Assembly (NCBI RefSeq): GCF_029227915.1
Contig: NC_079876.1
Coordinates: 37,741,828-37,805,827, forward strand
Length of the DNA: 64,000 nt
Source of the DNA: Hydractinia symbiolongicarpus
Lineage: Eukaryota; Cnidaria; Hydrozoa; Anthoathecata; Hydractiniidae
Reading direction: 5' to 3'
This document shows positions 1 to 9,716 of this stretch, in pieces. Numbering within the stretch: position 1 is the stretch's first letter; every line of letters begins with the position of its first letter. The translations under genes were made by a program, and so were the position numbers. Below the pieces are notes generated by a model that was not told where the DNA came from, made no database searches, and worked only from the letters and a program-made list of their open reading frames with translations.

Positions 1-238
1 CTCTCACTGTTCATGCACAGAGTGTCGGCAACTGATTCCATAACTTGCGTAATCAATACGAAAATGGCAGAGGGGGAATGTTTATCCTTTATTTATTATT
101 TATTCATTATTTATTTATTATAGTTTTCATCTAAATTGTAAATATATAAAAATATTTGGTTGGTTTTGATTAGTTTTTTGCAAAATATTACTTTTTTTAA
201 AGAACTATTGTATATAATAACCCACGGTAAATAAATTA
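1..238. other. Non-satellite flank, possible 3' end of a non-LTR retroelement
   Basis: This stretch has no resemblance to the satellite monomer that fills the rest of the window. Its middle (about 81-121) is a TTTA/TTA-rich tract. It then runs through AT-rich sequence to a TAAATAAATTAAA segment directly followed by a simple repeat. A frame on the plus strand is open from base 1 to a TAG at 121-123 (about 40 codons), but I do not recognise the peptide. An AT-rich 3' region ending in a short tandem repeat is the usual look of the 3' end of CR1/Jockey-type non-LTR elements. I therefore infer a retroelement tail in plus orientation next to or inside the array. It could equally be unique flanking DNA at the array edge. 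Confidence 0.45.

Positions 239-266
<28 letters not shown>
239..266 (+). repeat. (AATC)7 microsatellite at the satellite junction
   Basis: Seven perfect AATC units lie exactly between the non-satellite flank and the first satellite bases (ATTTGGCGCTG, from 267). A short perfect repeat at such a junction is typical of a non-LTR retrotransposon tail, but replication slippage at an array edge would look the same. Confidence 0.9.
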
Positions 267-269
<3 letters not shown>

Positions 270-3200
270 TGGCGCTGTGGTAGCGCTTCATTTAAGAATT
301 AAGATAAAAAAGTCATTTTTTACTGTGGGACCAATCCTAGCCGTTATCGCGCGCTGAAGAAATAGCGACAGTTACAAAAACTACATTTCATTGACTTTCT
401 AACGGTTTCAGTCCGTTTGAGTTTTAACGGTTGGGTCACATATTCGTACCAGCATGTATTTAGCGATATTTTTCCGATATTACTAGGTTGCATCGCCTTT
501 AACAAAAAAACGATTGACTTGGGACTTAATTGAACTAACTTTGGACTGTGACCTGATGAATGTGATAAATGAGACAATTGGACTCCAAGAAATAACATTG
601 TTCTTAATTTGACATGATTGCCGAAACTTAGCGACTACACTGGTCGCTGTGGTAGCGCTTCATTTAAGAATTAACATGAAAAAGTCATTTTTTTACTGTG
701 GGACCAATCCTAGCCGTTATCGCGCGCTGAAGAAATAGCGACAGTTACAAAAACTACATTTCATTGACTTTCTAACGGTTTCAGTCCGTTTGAGTTTTAA
801 CGGTTGGGTCACATATTCGTACCAGCATGTATTTAGCAATATATTACCGATATTACTAGGTTGCATCGCCTTTAACAATGAAACGATTGACTGTGGGACT
901 TAATTGAACTAACTTTGGACTGTCACCTGATGAATGTGATAAATGAGACAATTGGACTCCAAAAAAAAACATTGTTCTTAATTTGACATGATTGCCGAAA
1001 CTCAGCGACTACACTGGTCGCTGTGGTAGCGCTTCATTTAAGAATTAACATGAAAAAGTCATTTTTTTACTGTGGGACCAATCCTAGCCGTTATCGCGCG
1101 CTGAAGAAATAGCGACAGTTACAAAAACTACATTTCATTGACTTTCTAACGGTTTCAGTCCGTTTGAGTTTTAACGGTTGGGTCACATATTCGTACCAGC
1201 ATGTATTTAGCGATATTTTTCCGATATTACTAGGTTGCATCGCCTTTAACAATGAAACGATTGACTTGGGACTTAATTGAACTAACTTTGGACTGTGACC
1301 TGATGAATGTGATAAATGAGACAATTTGACTCCAAGAAATAACATTGTTCTTAATTTGACATGATTGCCGAAACTTAGCGACTACACTGGTAGCTGTGGT
1401 AGCGCTTCATTTAAGAGTTAACATGAAAAAGTCATTTTTTTACTGTGGGACCAATCCTAGCCGTTATCGCGCGCTGAAGAAATAGCGACAGTTACAAAAA
1501 CTACATTTCATTGACTTTCTAACGGTTTCAGTCCGTTTTAGTTTTAACGGTTGGGTCACATATTCGTACCAGCATGTATTTAGCAATATTTTTCCGATAT
1601 TACTAGGTTGCATCGCCTTTAACAATGAAACGATTGACTGTGGGACTTAATTGAACTAACTTTCGACTGTGACCTGATGAATGTGATAAATGAAACAATT
1701 GGACTCCAAGAAAAAACATTGTTCTTAATTTGACATGATTGCCGAAACTCAGCGACTACACTGGTCGCTGTGGTAGCGCTTCATTTAAGAATTAACATGA
1801 AAAAGTCATTTTTTTACTGTAGGACCAATCCTAGCCGTTATCGCGCGCTGAAGAAATAGCGACAGTTTCAAAAACTACATTTCATTGACTTTCTAACGGT
1901 GTCAGTCCGTTTGAGTTTTAACGGTTGGGTCACATATTCGTACCAACATGTATTTAGCGATATTTTTCCGATATTACTAGGTTGCATCGCCTTTCACAAT
2001 GAAACGATTGACTGTGGGACTTAATTGAACTAACTTTGGACTGTGACCTGATGAATGTGATAAATGAGACAATTGGACTCCAAGAAATAACATTGTTCCT
2101 AATTTGACATGATTGCCGAAACTTAGCGACTACACTGGTCGCTGTGGTAGCGCTTCATTTAAGAATTAACATGAAAAAGTCATTTTTTTACTGTGGGACC
2201 AATCCTAGCCGTTATCGCGCGCTCAAGAAATAGCGACAGTTTCAAAAACTACATTTCATTGACTTTCTAACGGTGTCAGTCCGTTTGAGTTTTAACGGTT
2301 GGGTCACATATTCGTACCAACATGTATTTAGCGATATTTTTCCGATATTACTAGGTTGCATCGCCTTTCACAATGAAACGATTGACTGTGGGACTTAATT
2401 GAACTAACTTTGGACTGTGACCTGATGAATGTGATAAATGAGACAATTGGACTCCAAGAAAAAATATTCTTCTTAATTTGACATGATTGCCAAAATTCAG
2501 CGAATATACTGGGCGCTGTGGTAGCGCTTCATTTAAGAATTAAGATAAGAAAGTCATATTTTACCGTGGGACCAATCCTAGCCGTTATCTGGCGCTGAAA
2601 AAAAAGCGACAGTTTCAAAAACTATATTTCATTGACTTTCTAACGGTGTCAGTCCGCTTGAAGTTAAACGGTTGGGTCACATATTCGTACCAACATGTAT
2701 TTAGCGATATTCATCTGACATTACTAGGTTGCATCGCTTTTAACAGTGAAACGATTGACTGTGGGACTTAATTGAACTAACTTTGGACTATGACCTGATG
2801 AATGTGATAAATGAGACAATTGGACTCCAAGAAATAACATTGTTCTTAATTTGACATGATTGCCGAAACTTAGCGACTACACTGGTCGCTGTGGTAGCGC
2901 TTTATTTAAGAATTAACATGAAAAAGTCATTTTTTTTACTGTGGGACCAATCCTAGCCGTTATCGCGCGCTGAAGAAATAGCGACAGTTACAAAAACTAC
3001 AATTCATTGACTTTCTAACGGTGTCCGTACGTTTGAGTGACAACGGTTGCGTCACATATTCGTTCCAACATGAATTTAGCGATATTTTTCTGATATTACT
3101 AGGTTGCATCGCCTTTAACAATGAACCGATTGACTGTGGGACTTAATTGAACTAACTTTGGACTGTGACCTGATGAATGTGATAAATGAGACAATTGGAC

Positions 3201-3960
3201 TCCAAGAAAAAACATTGTTCTTAATTTGACATGATTGCCGAAACTCAGAGACTACACTGGTCGCTGTGGTAGCGCTTCATTTAAGAATTAACATGAAAAA
3301 GTCATTTTTTTACTGTGGGACCAATCCTAGCCGTTATCGCGCGCTGAAGAAATAGCGACAGTTTCAAAAACTACATTTCATTGACTTTCTAACGGTGTCA
3401 GTCCGTTTGAGTTTAAACAGTTGGGTCACATATTCGTACCAACATGTATTTAGCGATATTCATCTGACATTACTAGGTTGCATCGCTTTTAACAGTGAAA
3501 CGATTGACTGTGGGACTTAATTGAACTAACTTTGAACTATGACCTGATGAATGTGATAAATGAGACAATTGGACTCCAAGAAATAACATTGTTCTTAATT
3601 TGACATGATTGCCGAAACTTAGCGACTACACTGGTCGCTGTGGAAGCGCTTCATTTAAGAATTAACATGAAAAAGTCATTTTTTTTACTGTGGGACCAAT
3701 CCTAGCCGTTATCGCGCGCTGAAGAAATAGCGACAGTTACAAAAACTACATTTCATTGACTTTCTAACGGTTTCAGTCCGTTTGAGTTTTAACGGTTGGG
3801 TCACATATTCGTACCAGCATGTATTTAGCGATATTTTTCCGATATTACTAGGTTGCATCGCCTTTAACAATGAAACGATTGACTGTGGGACTTAATTGAA
3901 CTAACTTTGGACTGTGACCTTATGAATGTGATAAATGAGACAATTGGACTCCAAGAAAAA

Positions 3961-6230
3961 ATATTCTTCTTAATTTGACATGATTGCCAAAATTCAGCGA
4001 TTATACTGGGCGCTGTGGTAGCGCTTCATTTAAAAATTAAGATAAGAAAGTCATATTTTACCGTGGGACCAATCCTAGCCGTTATCTCGCGCTGAAGAAA
4101 TAGCGACAGTTACAAAAACTACATTTCATTGACTTTCTAACGGTTTCAGTCCGTTTGAGTTTTAACGGTTGGGTCACATATTCGTACCAGCATGTATTTA
4201 GCGATATTTTTCCGATATTACTAGGTTGCATCGCCTTTAACAATGAAACGATTGACTGTGGGACTTAATTGAACTAACTTTGGACTGTGACCTGATGAAT
4301 GTGATAAATGAGACAATTGGACTCCAAGAAAAAACATTTTTCTTAATTTGACATGATTGCCGAAACTCAGCGACTACACTGGTCGCTGTGGTAGCGCTTC
4401 ATTTAAGAATTAACATGAAAAAGTCATTTTTTTACTGTGGGACCAATCCTAGCCGTTATCGCGCGCTGAAGAAATAGCGACAGTTACAAAAACTACATTT
4501 CATTGACTTTCTAACGGTTTCAGTCCGTTTGAGTTTTAACGGTTGGGTCACATATTCGTACCAGCATGTATTTAGCGATATTTTTCCGATATTACTAGGT
4601 TGCATCGCCTTTAACAATGAAACGATTGACTGTGGGACTTAATTGAACTAACTTTGGACTGTGACCTGATGAATGTGATAAATGAGACAATTGGACTCCA
4701 AGAAAAAATATTCTTCTTAATTTGACATGATTGCCAAAATTCAGCGATTATACTGGGCGCTGTGGTAGCGCTTCATTTAAGAATTAAGATAAGAAAGTCA
4801 TATTTTACCGTGGGACCAATCCTAGCCGTTATCTCGCGCTGAAAAAAAAGCGACAGTTTCAAAAACTATATTTCATTGACTTTCTAACGGTGTCAGTCCG
4901 TTTGAGTTTAAACAATTGTGTCACATATTCGTACCAACATGTATTTAGCGATATTCATCTGACATTACTAGGTTGCATCGCTTTTAACAGTGAAACGATT
5001 GACTGTGGGACTTAATTGAACTAACTTTGGACTATGACCTGATGAATGTGATAAATGAGACAATTGGACTCCAAGAAATAACATTGTTCTTAATTTGACA
5101 TGATTGCCGAAACTCAGCGACTACACTGGTCGCTGTGGTAGCGCTTCATTTAAGAATTAACATGAAAAAGTCATTTTTTTACTGTGGGACCAATCCTAGC
5201 CGTTATCGCGCGCTGAAGAAATAGCGACAGTTACAAAAACTACATTTCATTGACTTTCTAACGGTTTCAGTCCGTTTGAGTTTTAACGGTTGGGTCACAT
5301 ATTCGTACCAGCATGTATTTAGCGATATTTTTCCGATATTACTAGGTTGCATCGCCTTTAACAATGAAACGATTGACTGTGGGACTTAATTGAACTAACT
5401 TTGGACTGTGACCTGATGAATGTGATAAATGAGACAATTGGACTCCAAGAAAAAATATTCTTCTTAATTTGACATGATTGCCAAAATTCAGCGATTATAC
5501 TGGGCGCTGTGGTAGCGCTTCATTTAAGAATTAAGATAAGAAAGTCATATTTTACCGTGGGACCAATCCTAGCCGTTATCTCGCGCTGAAAAAAAAGCGA
5601 CAGTTTCAAAAACTATATTTCATTGACTTTCTAACGGTGTCAGTCCGTTTGAGTTTAAACAATTGTGTCACATATTCGTACCAACATGTATTTAGCGATA
5701 TCCATCTGACATTACTAGGTTGCATCGCTTTTAACAGTGAAACGATTGACTGTGGGACTTAATTGAACTAACTTTGGACTATGACCTGATGAATGTGATA
5801 AATGAGACAATTGGACTCCAAGAAATAACATTGTTCTTAATTTGACATGATTGCCGAAACTTAGCGACTACACTGGTCGCTGTGGTAGCGCTTCATTTAA
5901 GAATTAACATGAAAAAGTCATTTTTTTTACTGTGGGACCAATCCTAGCCGTTATCGCGCGCTGAAGAAATAGCGACAGTTACAAAAACTACATTTCATTG
6001 ACTTTCTAACGGTTTCAGTCCGTTTGAGTTTTAACGGTTGGGTCACATATTCGTACCAACATGAATTTAGCGATATTTTTCTGATATTACTAGGTTGCAT
6101 CGCCTTTAACAATGAAACGATTGACTGTGGGACTTAATTGAACTAACTTTGGACTATGACCTGAGGAATGTGATAAATGAGACAATTGGACTCCAAGAAA
6201 AAACATTGTTCTTAATTTGACATGATTGCC
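3961..6230 (+). repeat. Dimeric higher-order repeat, period 747 bp
   Basis: A monomer variant marked by ATATTCTTCTTAATTTGACA followed by GATTGCCAAAATTCAGCG begins at 3961, 4708 and 5455, exactly 747 bp (two monomers) apart. Between these copies lie ordinary type A monomers. The same marker also occurs four monomers earlier at 2464. The local unit is therefore a two-monomer block. Block edges are approximate. Confidence 0.75.
4757..4771 (+). repeat. Representative intra-monomer hairpin GCGCT-GTGGT-AGCGC
   Basis: GCGCT and AGCGC are perfect reverse complements separated by five bases. This motif recurs about once per monomer through the array, often as the four-base-stem form CGCT/AGCG in type A. 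An upstream CAGCG (4742-4746) can also pair with CGCTG (4758-4762), giving a competing hairpin. The palindrome AGCGCT (an AfeI/HaeII site) inside the motif should give a monomer-length restriction ladder. Whether the hairpin has a function is unknown. Confidence 0.7.
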
Positions 6231-7238
6231 GAAACTTAGCGACTACACTGGTCGCTGTGGAAGCGCTTCATTTAAGAATTAACATGAAAAAGTCATTTTT
6301 TTTACTGTGGGACCAATCCTAGCCGTTATCGCGCGCTGAAGAAATAGCGACAGTTACAAAAACTACATTTCATTGACTTTCTAACGGTTTCAGTCCGTTT
6401 GAGTTTTAACGGTTGGGTCACATATTCGTACCAGCATGTATTTAGCGATATTTTTCCGATATTACTAGGTTGCATCGCCTTTAACAATGAAACGATTGAC
6501 TGTGGGACTTAATTGAACTAACTTTGGACTGTGACCTGATGAATGTGATAAATGAGACAATTGGACTCCAAGAAATAACATTGTTCTTAATTTGATATCA
6601 TTGCCGAAACTCAGCGACTACACTGGTCGCTGTGGTAGCGCTTCATTTAAGAATTAACATGAAAAAGTCATTTTTTTACTGTGGGACCAATCCTAGCCGT
6701 TATCGCGCGTTGAAGAAATAGCGACAGTTTCAAAAACTACATTTCATTGACTTTTTAACAGTATCAATCCGTTTGAGTTACAACGCTTGAGTCACATATT
6801 CCTACCAACATGTATTTCTTGATATTTTTCAGGTATTACTAAGTTGTATGGCTTTTAACAGCGAAACGATTGACTGTGGGAATTAATTGAACTGAGTATG
6901 GACTGTGACCTTATAAATATAAAAGTGAGACAATTGGACTCTTAGAAATAACATTCTTCTTAATTTGACATGATTGCCGAAACTCAGCGATTACACTGGG
7001 GGCTGTGGTAGCGCTTCATTCAAGAATTAAGATAAGAAAGTCATTTTTTTACTGTTGGACCAATTCTAGCCGTTATCGCGCGCTGAAGAAATAGCGACAG
7101 TTACAAAAACTACATTTCATTGACTTTCTAACGGTGTCCGTACGTTTGAGTTACAACGGTTGCGTCACATATTCGTACCAACATGAATTTAGCGATATTC
7201 ATCTGACATTACTAGGTTCCATCGCTTTTAACAGTGAA

Positions 7239-7270
7239 TTATTATTTTTTATTATTATTATTATTATTCA
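7239..7270 (-). repeat. TTA-rich (TAA/AAT) 3' tail of the retrotransposon
   Basis: The tract is imperfect TTA repeats interrupted by a short T run, directly touching satellite sequence at 7238. In element orientation it is an AAT/TAA repeat at the extreme 3' end. This is the place where non-LTR elements such as I and Jockey relatives carry simple-repeat tails instead of, or as well as, poly(A). Confidence 0.8.
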
Positions 7271-7767
7271 TATTTACACAGGTTGACTACGTCAGAATAT
7301 ATACATATCTGGTATCAATGCAGGACCTGTACAAAAATAAATGAAAGTAAAAGCTAAAAATACTATCAAAATTTTGGTTTCGAAGAGGCATAGTTAGTAA
7401 GTGTAGCACTCTTGGATAAAGACGAGTGATGAGTAAGCAAGTAGGCACGTATCAGGATAAGTCACTGTGAAGGAGAATGGCATAGTTGATCGTAAGTGTG
7501 AATGTGTGACTATATATATATTAAAATGTGTCAAAATAATCAAATAAATAAATAAAATTTTCAGACACTGAGTCAAAAAGAGGCATCAGAATTGTTATAA
7601 CACCAACTGAGGTGAAATGCTATGACAGACTACTAAGAAAGCACAAGTTCAGACATCATCATACACAATGATACTGTTTCAAAAGAGGCGTATGGTGCAC
7701 AATTGCTCAATACACCGAACCCGTATGCACGAAATGAAAAATCCCTTGTGTCACATATGAATATATA
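7271..7767 (-). other. 3' untranslated region of the retrotransposon
   Basis: This non-satellite stretch lies between the reverse transcriptase stop codon (7768-7770, TAA on the minus strand) and the TTA-rich tail. A minus-strand frame of about 60 codons (7394-7576) lies inside it, but it is low-complexity and unlikely to be a gene. The short motif AAGAGGCA/G appears three times (7383, 7578, 7683) on the plus strand at intervals of about 195 and 105 bp. I see no other structure. Confidence 0.75.
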
Positions 7768-9570
7768 TTACCATTCGTGCTTAGAAATATACCGTTTAAA
7801 ATTCACAAAAGATTTTTCATTCCGCACATCCAAGCCCAGTGCATTGAACAACCGTGCACCATAGTAGCTCGTAGTCTTTCGGCCAGCTTCTGTTCTAACT
7901 TTTGGTAATCTTATCTGCGACTTGTTACCTCTCGTGTTGATATTATGATTCACCAGCTCGTATTGAATATTGCTAACGTTATCAATTTTATGGAGAATCT
8001 TGAAAACATCTGTGACAGCTTTTCTTTTACGTTCGTTTTCAATAGAAATCGAATGTTCTCCAGTATTATGAATGATAGTGTTAGCACGATTATGAAGTCC
8101 TTCAAATTTCATTTTCCAAGAATTACTTTGGTTACAATATACAGGATAACAGTAGTGAAATATTGGTTTGATCAACGCGTTATATATGGAATTAGCTACC
8201 ACAGGAGAAATCTGATGTCGTAATTTCTTCAATAAGTATATACGAGAGCAAATCTTCTTATACACCTTGCTGTAGTGTTCGTTCAGGTTCAGATGAGAAT
8301 CTAACGTTATACCAAGATATTCGTAAGTAGCAGACTGGCTGATGGTAGTAGATAAAATTTCAACATTACAATCATCCACATTTGACAATCTATTTCCATA
8401 CATAACAAATTCCGTTTTTCCTTTTTTCATGTTGAGAATAAGACAATTATCTCTAATCCAGGATTGTACAACATCAGCTTCTTTGTTAATAACGGATACA
8501 ATGTGACGTTCGTTTTTATGAGAGTAGTACAACACTGTGTCATCAGCGTATTTCAAAATAGAGCAGTTCTTTAATCGAAAATGCAAATCATTCAGAAGAA
8601 TGATGAACAAAAGAGGGCCAAGAATGGATCCCTGTGGAACACCATGAGTGATACTCTCCGTTCTAGAACTGGTACCTTCAAAATTTACTAATTGGGATCT
8701 ATTGAATAAATAGTCACTTATCCATGATAGCTCATTCTCTGTTATACCGTAGTATGGTAATTTGTGAAGTAAACATGAATGGTGTACGGTGTCAAATGCT
8801 TTAGAAAAGTCCATATAAAGTACTCCAGTCTTGTTTCCTTTGTCCATGTTATTACGTATATGGTTGACTAGGTTGGTAACAGCATGCTGTGTGGATCTTT
8901 TCTTACGGAAGCCATATTGATAAGGACTGAAGAGGCCGTTCGATTCAAAGTACTGTGATAGTTGATCAGAGGCAATTTTTTCAACTACTTTCGATATCAC
9001 GTTGAGGACGGATATTGGACGATAATTTGAGAACAAATGTTTTGCTTCTGACTTGTATATAGGTGTTACTTTGGCAGTCTTTTCGATCGTTGGAAAAATG
9101 CCAGATTTGAAACTGTGATTAATCAAAAATGATAGCGGTGCTGCTAGTTCCTCAGCTGCATCCTTTATAAGTAAAGCTGGGAGATCGTCAATACCGGAAG
9201 CTTTTGATGAATTAATTTCTTTCAACACTTTGATCGTCTCTGAAATTTCAACATGTTGGAATTTGAATGATAAATGTTGTGGATTGACGTTAGTTAGATA
9301 AAAGGATCCATTAAATGGCAACCATGTTAAATTCGTGATAGATGGGATGGAATTTACAAGTGTAGATCCTACTGTTGCAAAAAAGTGGCAGAATCCATCA
9401 GCTATTTGCTTCTTATCTGTGATAGTTTCATTTCCAATTTTAAATGATCTAGATGCACTTTCATTGTTTTTTACAGGATACGACTTTTTGATTTGCTTCC
9501 AGAAGTCTTTCGGGCTGGTACCGTTCTCCCGAAAAAGTGAGCGGATGTGATTTGCTTTATTATTTGACAA
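7768..9570 (-). CDS. Non-LTR retrotransposon reverse transcriptase, 5'-truncated frame
   Basis: The 600-codon frame encodes the RNA-dependent DNA polymerase that copies the element's RNA at a nicked target. RT motifs appear in order: KASGIDDLPALLIK (about 123-136), AKVTPIYK with NYRPISVLN (166-190), QYGFRKKRSTQHAV (218-231), LYMDFSKAFDTV with the motif A aspartate (about 251-262), HGVPQGSILGPLLF (309-322), and the catalytic YADD (341-344; bases 8539-8550). The thumb-like segment LGITLDSHLN begins at 419. The C-terminal region RGNKSQIRLPKVRT...YYGARLFNALG (547-579) is of the type seen in CR1/Jockey-like elements. There is no endonuclease domain, although full-length ORF2 proteins of this kind carry one upstream. 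The first codon here is TTG, not ATG. The frame stays open about ten more codons into satellite before a stop, and the first internal methionine is near residue 242, so it is a broken gene with no native start. All visible catalytic residues are intact. Confidence 0.93.
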   Translation of the reverse strand: MSNNKANHIRSLFRENGTSPKDFWKQIKKSYPVKNNESASRSFKIGNETITDKKQIADGFCHFFATVGSTLVNSIPSITNLTWLPFNGSFYLTNVNPQHLSFKFQHVEISETIKVLKEINSSKASGIDDLPALLIKDAAEELAAPLSFLINHSFKSGIFPTIEKTAKVTPIYKSEAKHLFSNYRPISVLNVISKVVEKIASDQLSQYFESNGLFSPYQYGFRKKRSTQHAVTNLVNHIRNNMDKGNKTGVLYMDFSKAFDTVHHSCLLHKLPYYGITENELSWISDYLFNRSQLVNFEGTSSRTESITHGVPQGSILGPLLFIILLNDLHFRLKNCSILKYADDTVLYYSHKNERHIVSVINKEADVVQSWIRDNCLILNMKKGKTEFVMYGNRLSNVDDCNVEILSTTISQSATYEYLGITLDSHLNLNEHYSKVYKKICSRIYLLKKLRHQISPVVANSIYNALIKPIFHYCYPVYCNQSNSWKMKFEGLHNRANTIIHNTGEHSISIENERKRKAVTDVFKILHKIDNVSNIQYELVNHNINTRGNKSQIRLPKVRTEAGRKTTSYYGARLFNALGLDVRNEKSFVNFKRYISKHEW

Positions 9571-9716
9571 TTTTTCTGATATTACTAGGTTGCATCGCCT
9601 TTAACAATGAAACGATTGACTGTGGGACTTAATTGAACTAACTTTGGACTATGACCTGAGGAATGTGACAAATGAGACAATTGGACTCCAAGAAATAGTC
9701 CACTCCAATGAAAAAG
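9570..9716 (+). repeat. Truncated satellite monomer with internal deletion and filler, next to the retrotransposon
   Basis: Satellite resumes in mid-monomer at the retrotransposon's 5' end. After GGACTCCAAGAAATA the expected stretch of about 80 bp (from ACATTGTTC to GAATTAAC, including the GCGCT hairpin) is missing. It is replaced by GTCCACTCCA before ATGAAAAAGTCA. The junction has GGACT (9683-9687) facing AGTCC (9697-9701) as an inverted repeat, and ACTCCA twice (9685 and 9702). This looks like a repaired break with templated filler. Confidence 0.8.

Larger units (their letters stand above)
267..7238 (+). repeat. Satellite block 1 (type A monomers, about 18-19 copies of 373-374 bp)
   Basis: Head-to-tail copies of one monomer fill this block. 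Landmarks in order within a monomer are: GCGCTGTGGTAGCGC or TCGCTGTGGTAGCGC; CATTTAAGAATTAA; a T run; CTGTGGGACCAATCCTAGCC; GTTATCGCGCGCTGAAG; CATTTCATTGACTTTCTAAC; a GGGTCACATATTCGTACCA segment; TTACTAGGTTGCATCGC; ACGATTGACTGTGGGACTTA; GACCTGATGAATGTGATAAA; CAATTGGACTCCAAG. Type A differs from later zones by GATGAATG instead of GATAAATG, GAGTTTTAACGG, CATTGTTCTTAA and TTTCCGATATT. Copies are very alike, with single-base differences and small indels. A second variant (AAAATTCAGCGATTATACTGG) alternates with the main one. No gene is visible. Short frames of up to 84 codons repeat with the monomer and are not coding. Confidence 0.96.
7239..9569 (-). mobile_element. 5'-truncated non-LTR retrotransposon (CR1/Jockey-like) inserted in the satellite
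   Basis: The satellite stops at ACAGTGAA (7238) and restarts at ATTTTTCTGATATT (about 9570), with unrelated DNA between. Read on the minus strand, the insert begins inside an open reverse transcriptase frame. It continues through a 3' UTR of about 500 bp and ends in a TAA/AAT-rich simple repeat. It lacks LTRs, an ORF1 and the apurinic-like endonuclease region that normally precedes the reverse transcriptase, so it is a 5'-truncated copy, as produced by incomplete target-primed reverse transcription. The absence of stops or frameshifts over 600 codons suggests a fairly recent insertion. The flanking satellite sequences overlap by about 42 bp but differ at about six positions, so a clean target-site duplication is not shown. 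Clade assignment rests on the protein's general look. Confidence 0.9.

Noticed and set aside
344-1345. Minus-strand frames of 84 codons in the first monomers (344-598 and 1,091-1,345).
   Set aside because: They sit at the same place in the monomer. They are broken by stops in neighbouring copies such as the one between them, and have no recognisable domain.
4755-4822. A functional tRNA gene or active RNA polymerase III promoter in each monomer.
   Set aside because: The B-box core is altered, no acceptor stem pairs around the segment, and a T run that would end transcription lies between the two boxes. Only a possible ancestral link is kept, as a low-confidence finding.
4920-4945. CENP-B box in the segment ATTCGTACCAACATGTA.
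   Set aside because: It shares TTCG plus four bases plus A with the box, but the required CGGG half is ATGT here and in nearly all monomers. A partial match of this length is expected by chance.
7945-9550. Plus-strand frames of 92 and 71 codons (7,945-8,223 and 9,335-9,550) inside the retrotransposon.
   Set aside because: They lie antisense to the reverse transcriptase frame, whose motifs are clear, and carry no motif of their own.
7197-9611. A 42-bp target-site duplication around the retrotransposon.
   Set aside because: The two flanks differ at about six of 42 positions, and those differences are the ones that separate known monomer variants. The overlap is better explained by tandem repeat homology than by duplication at insertion.
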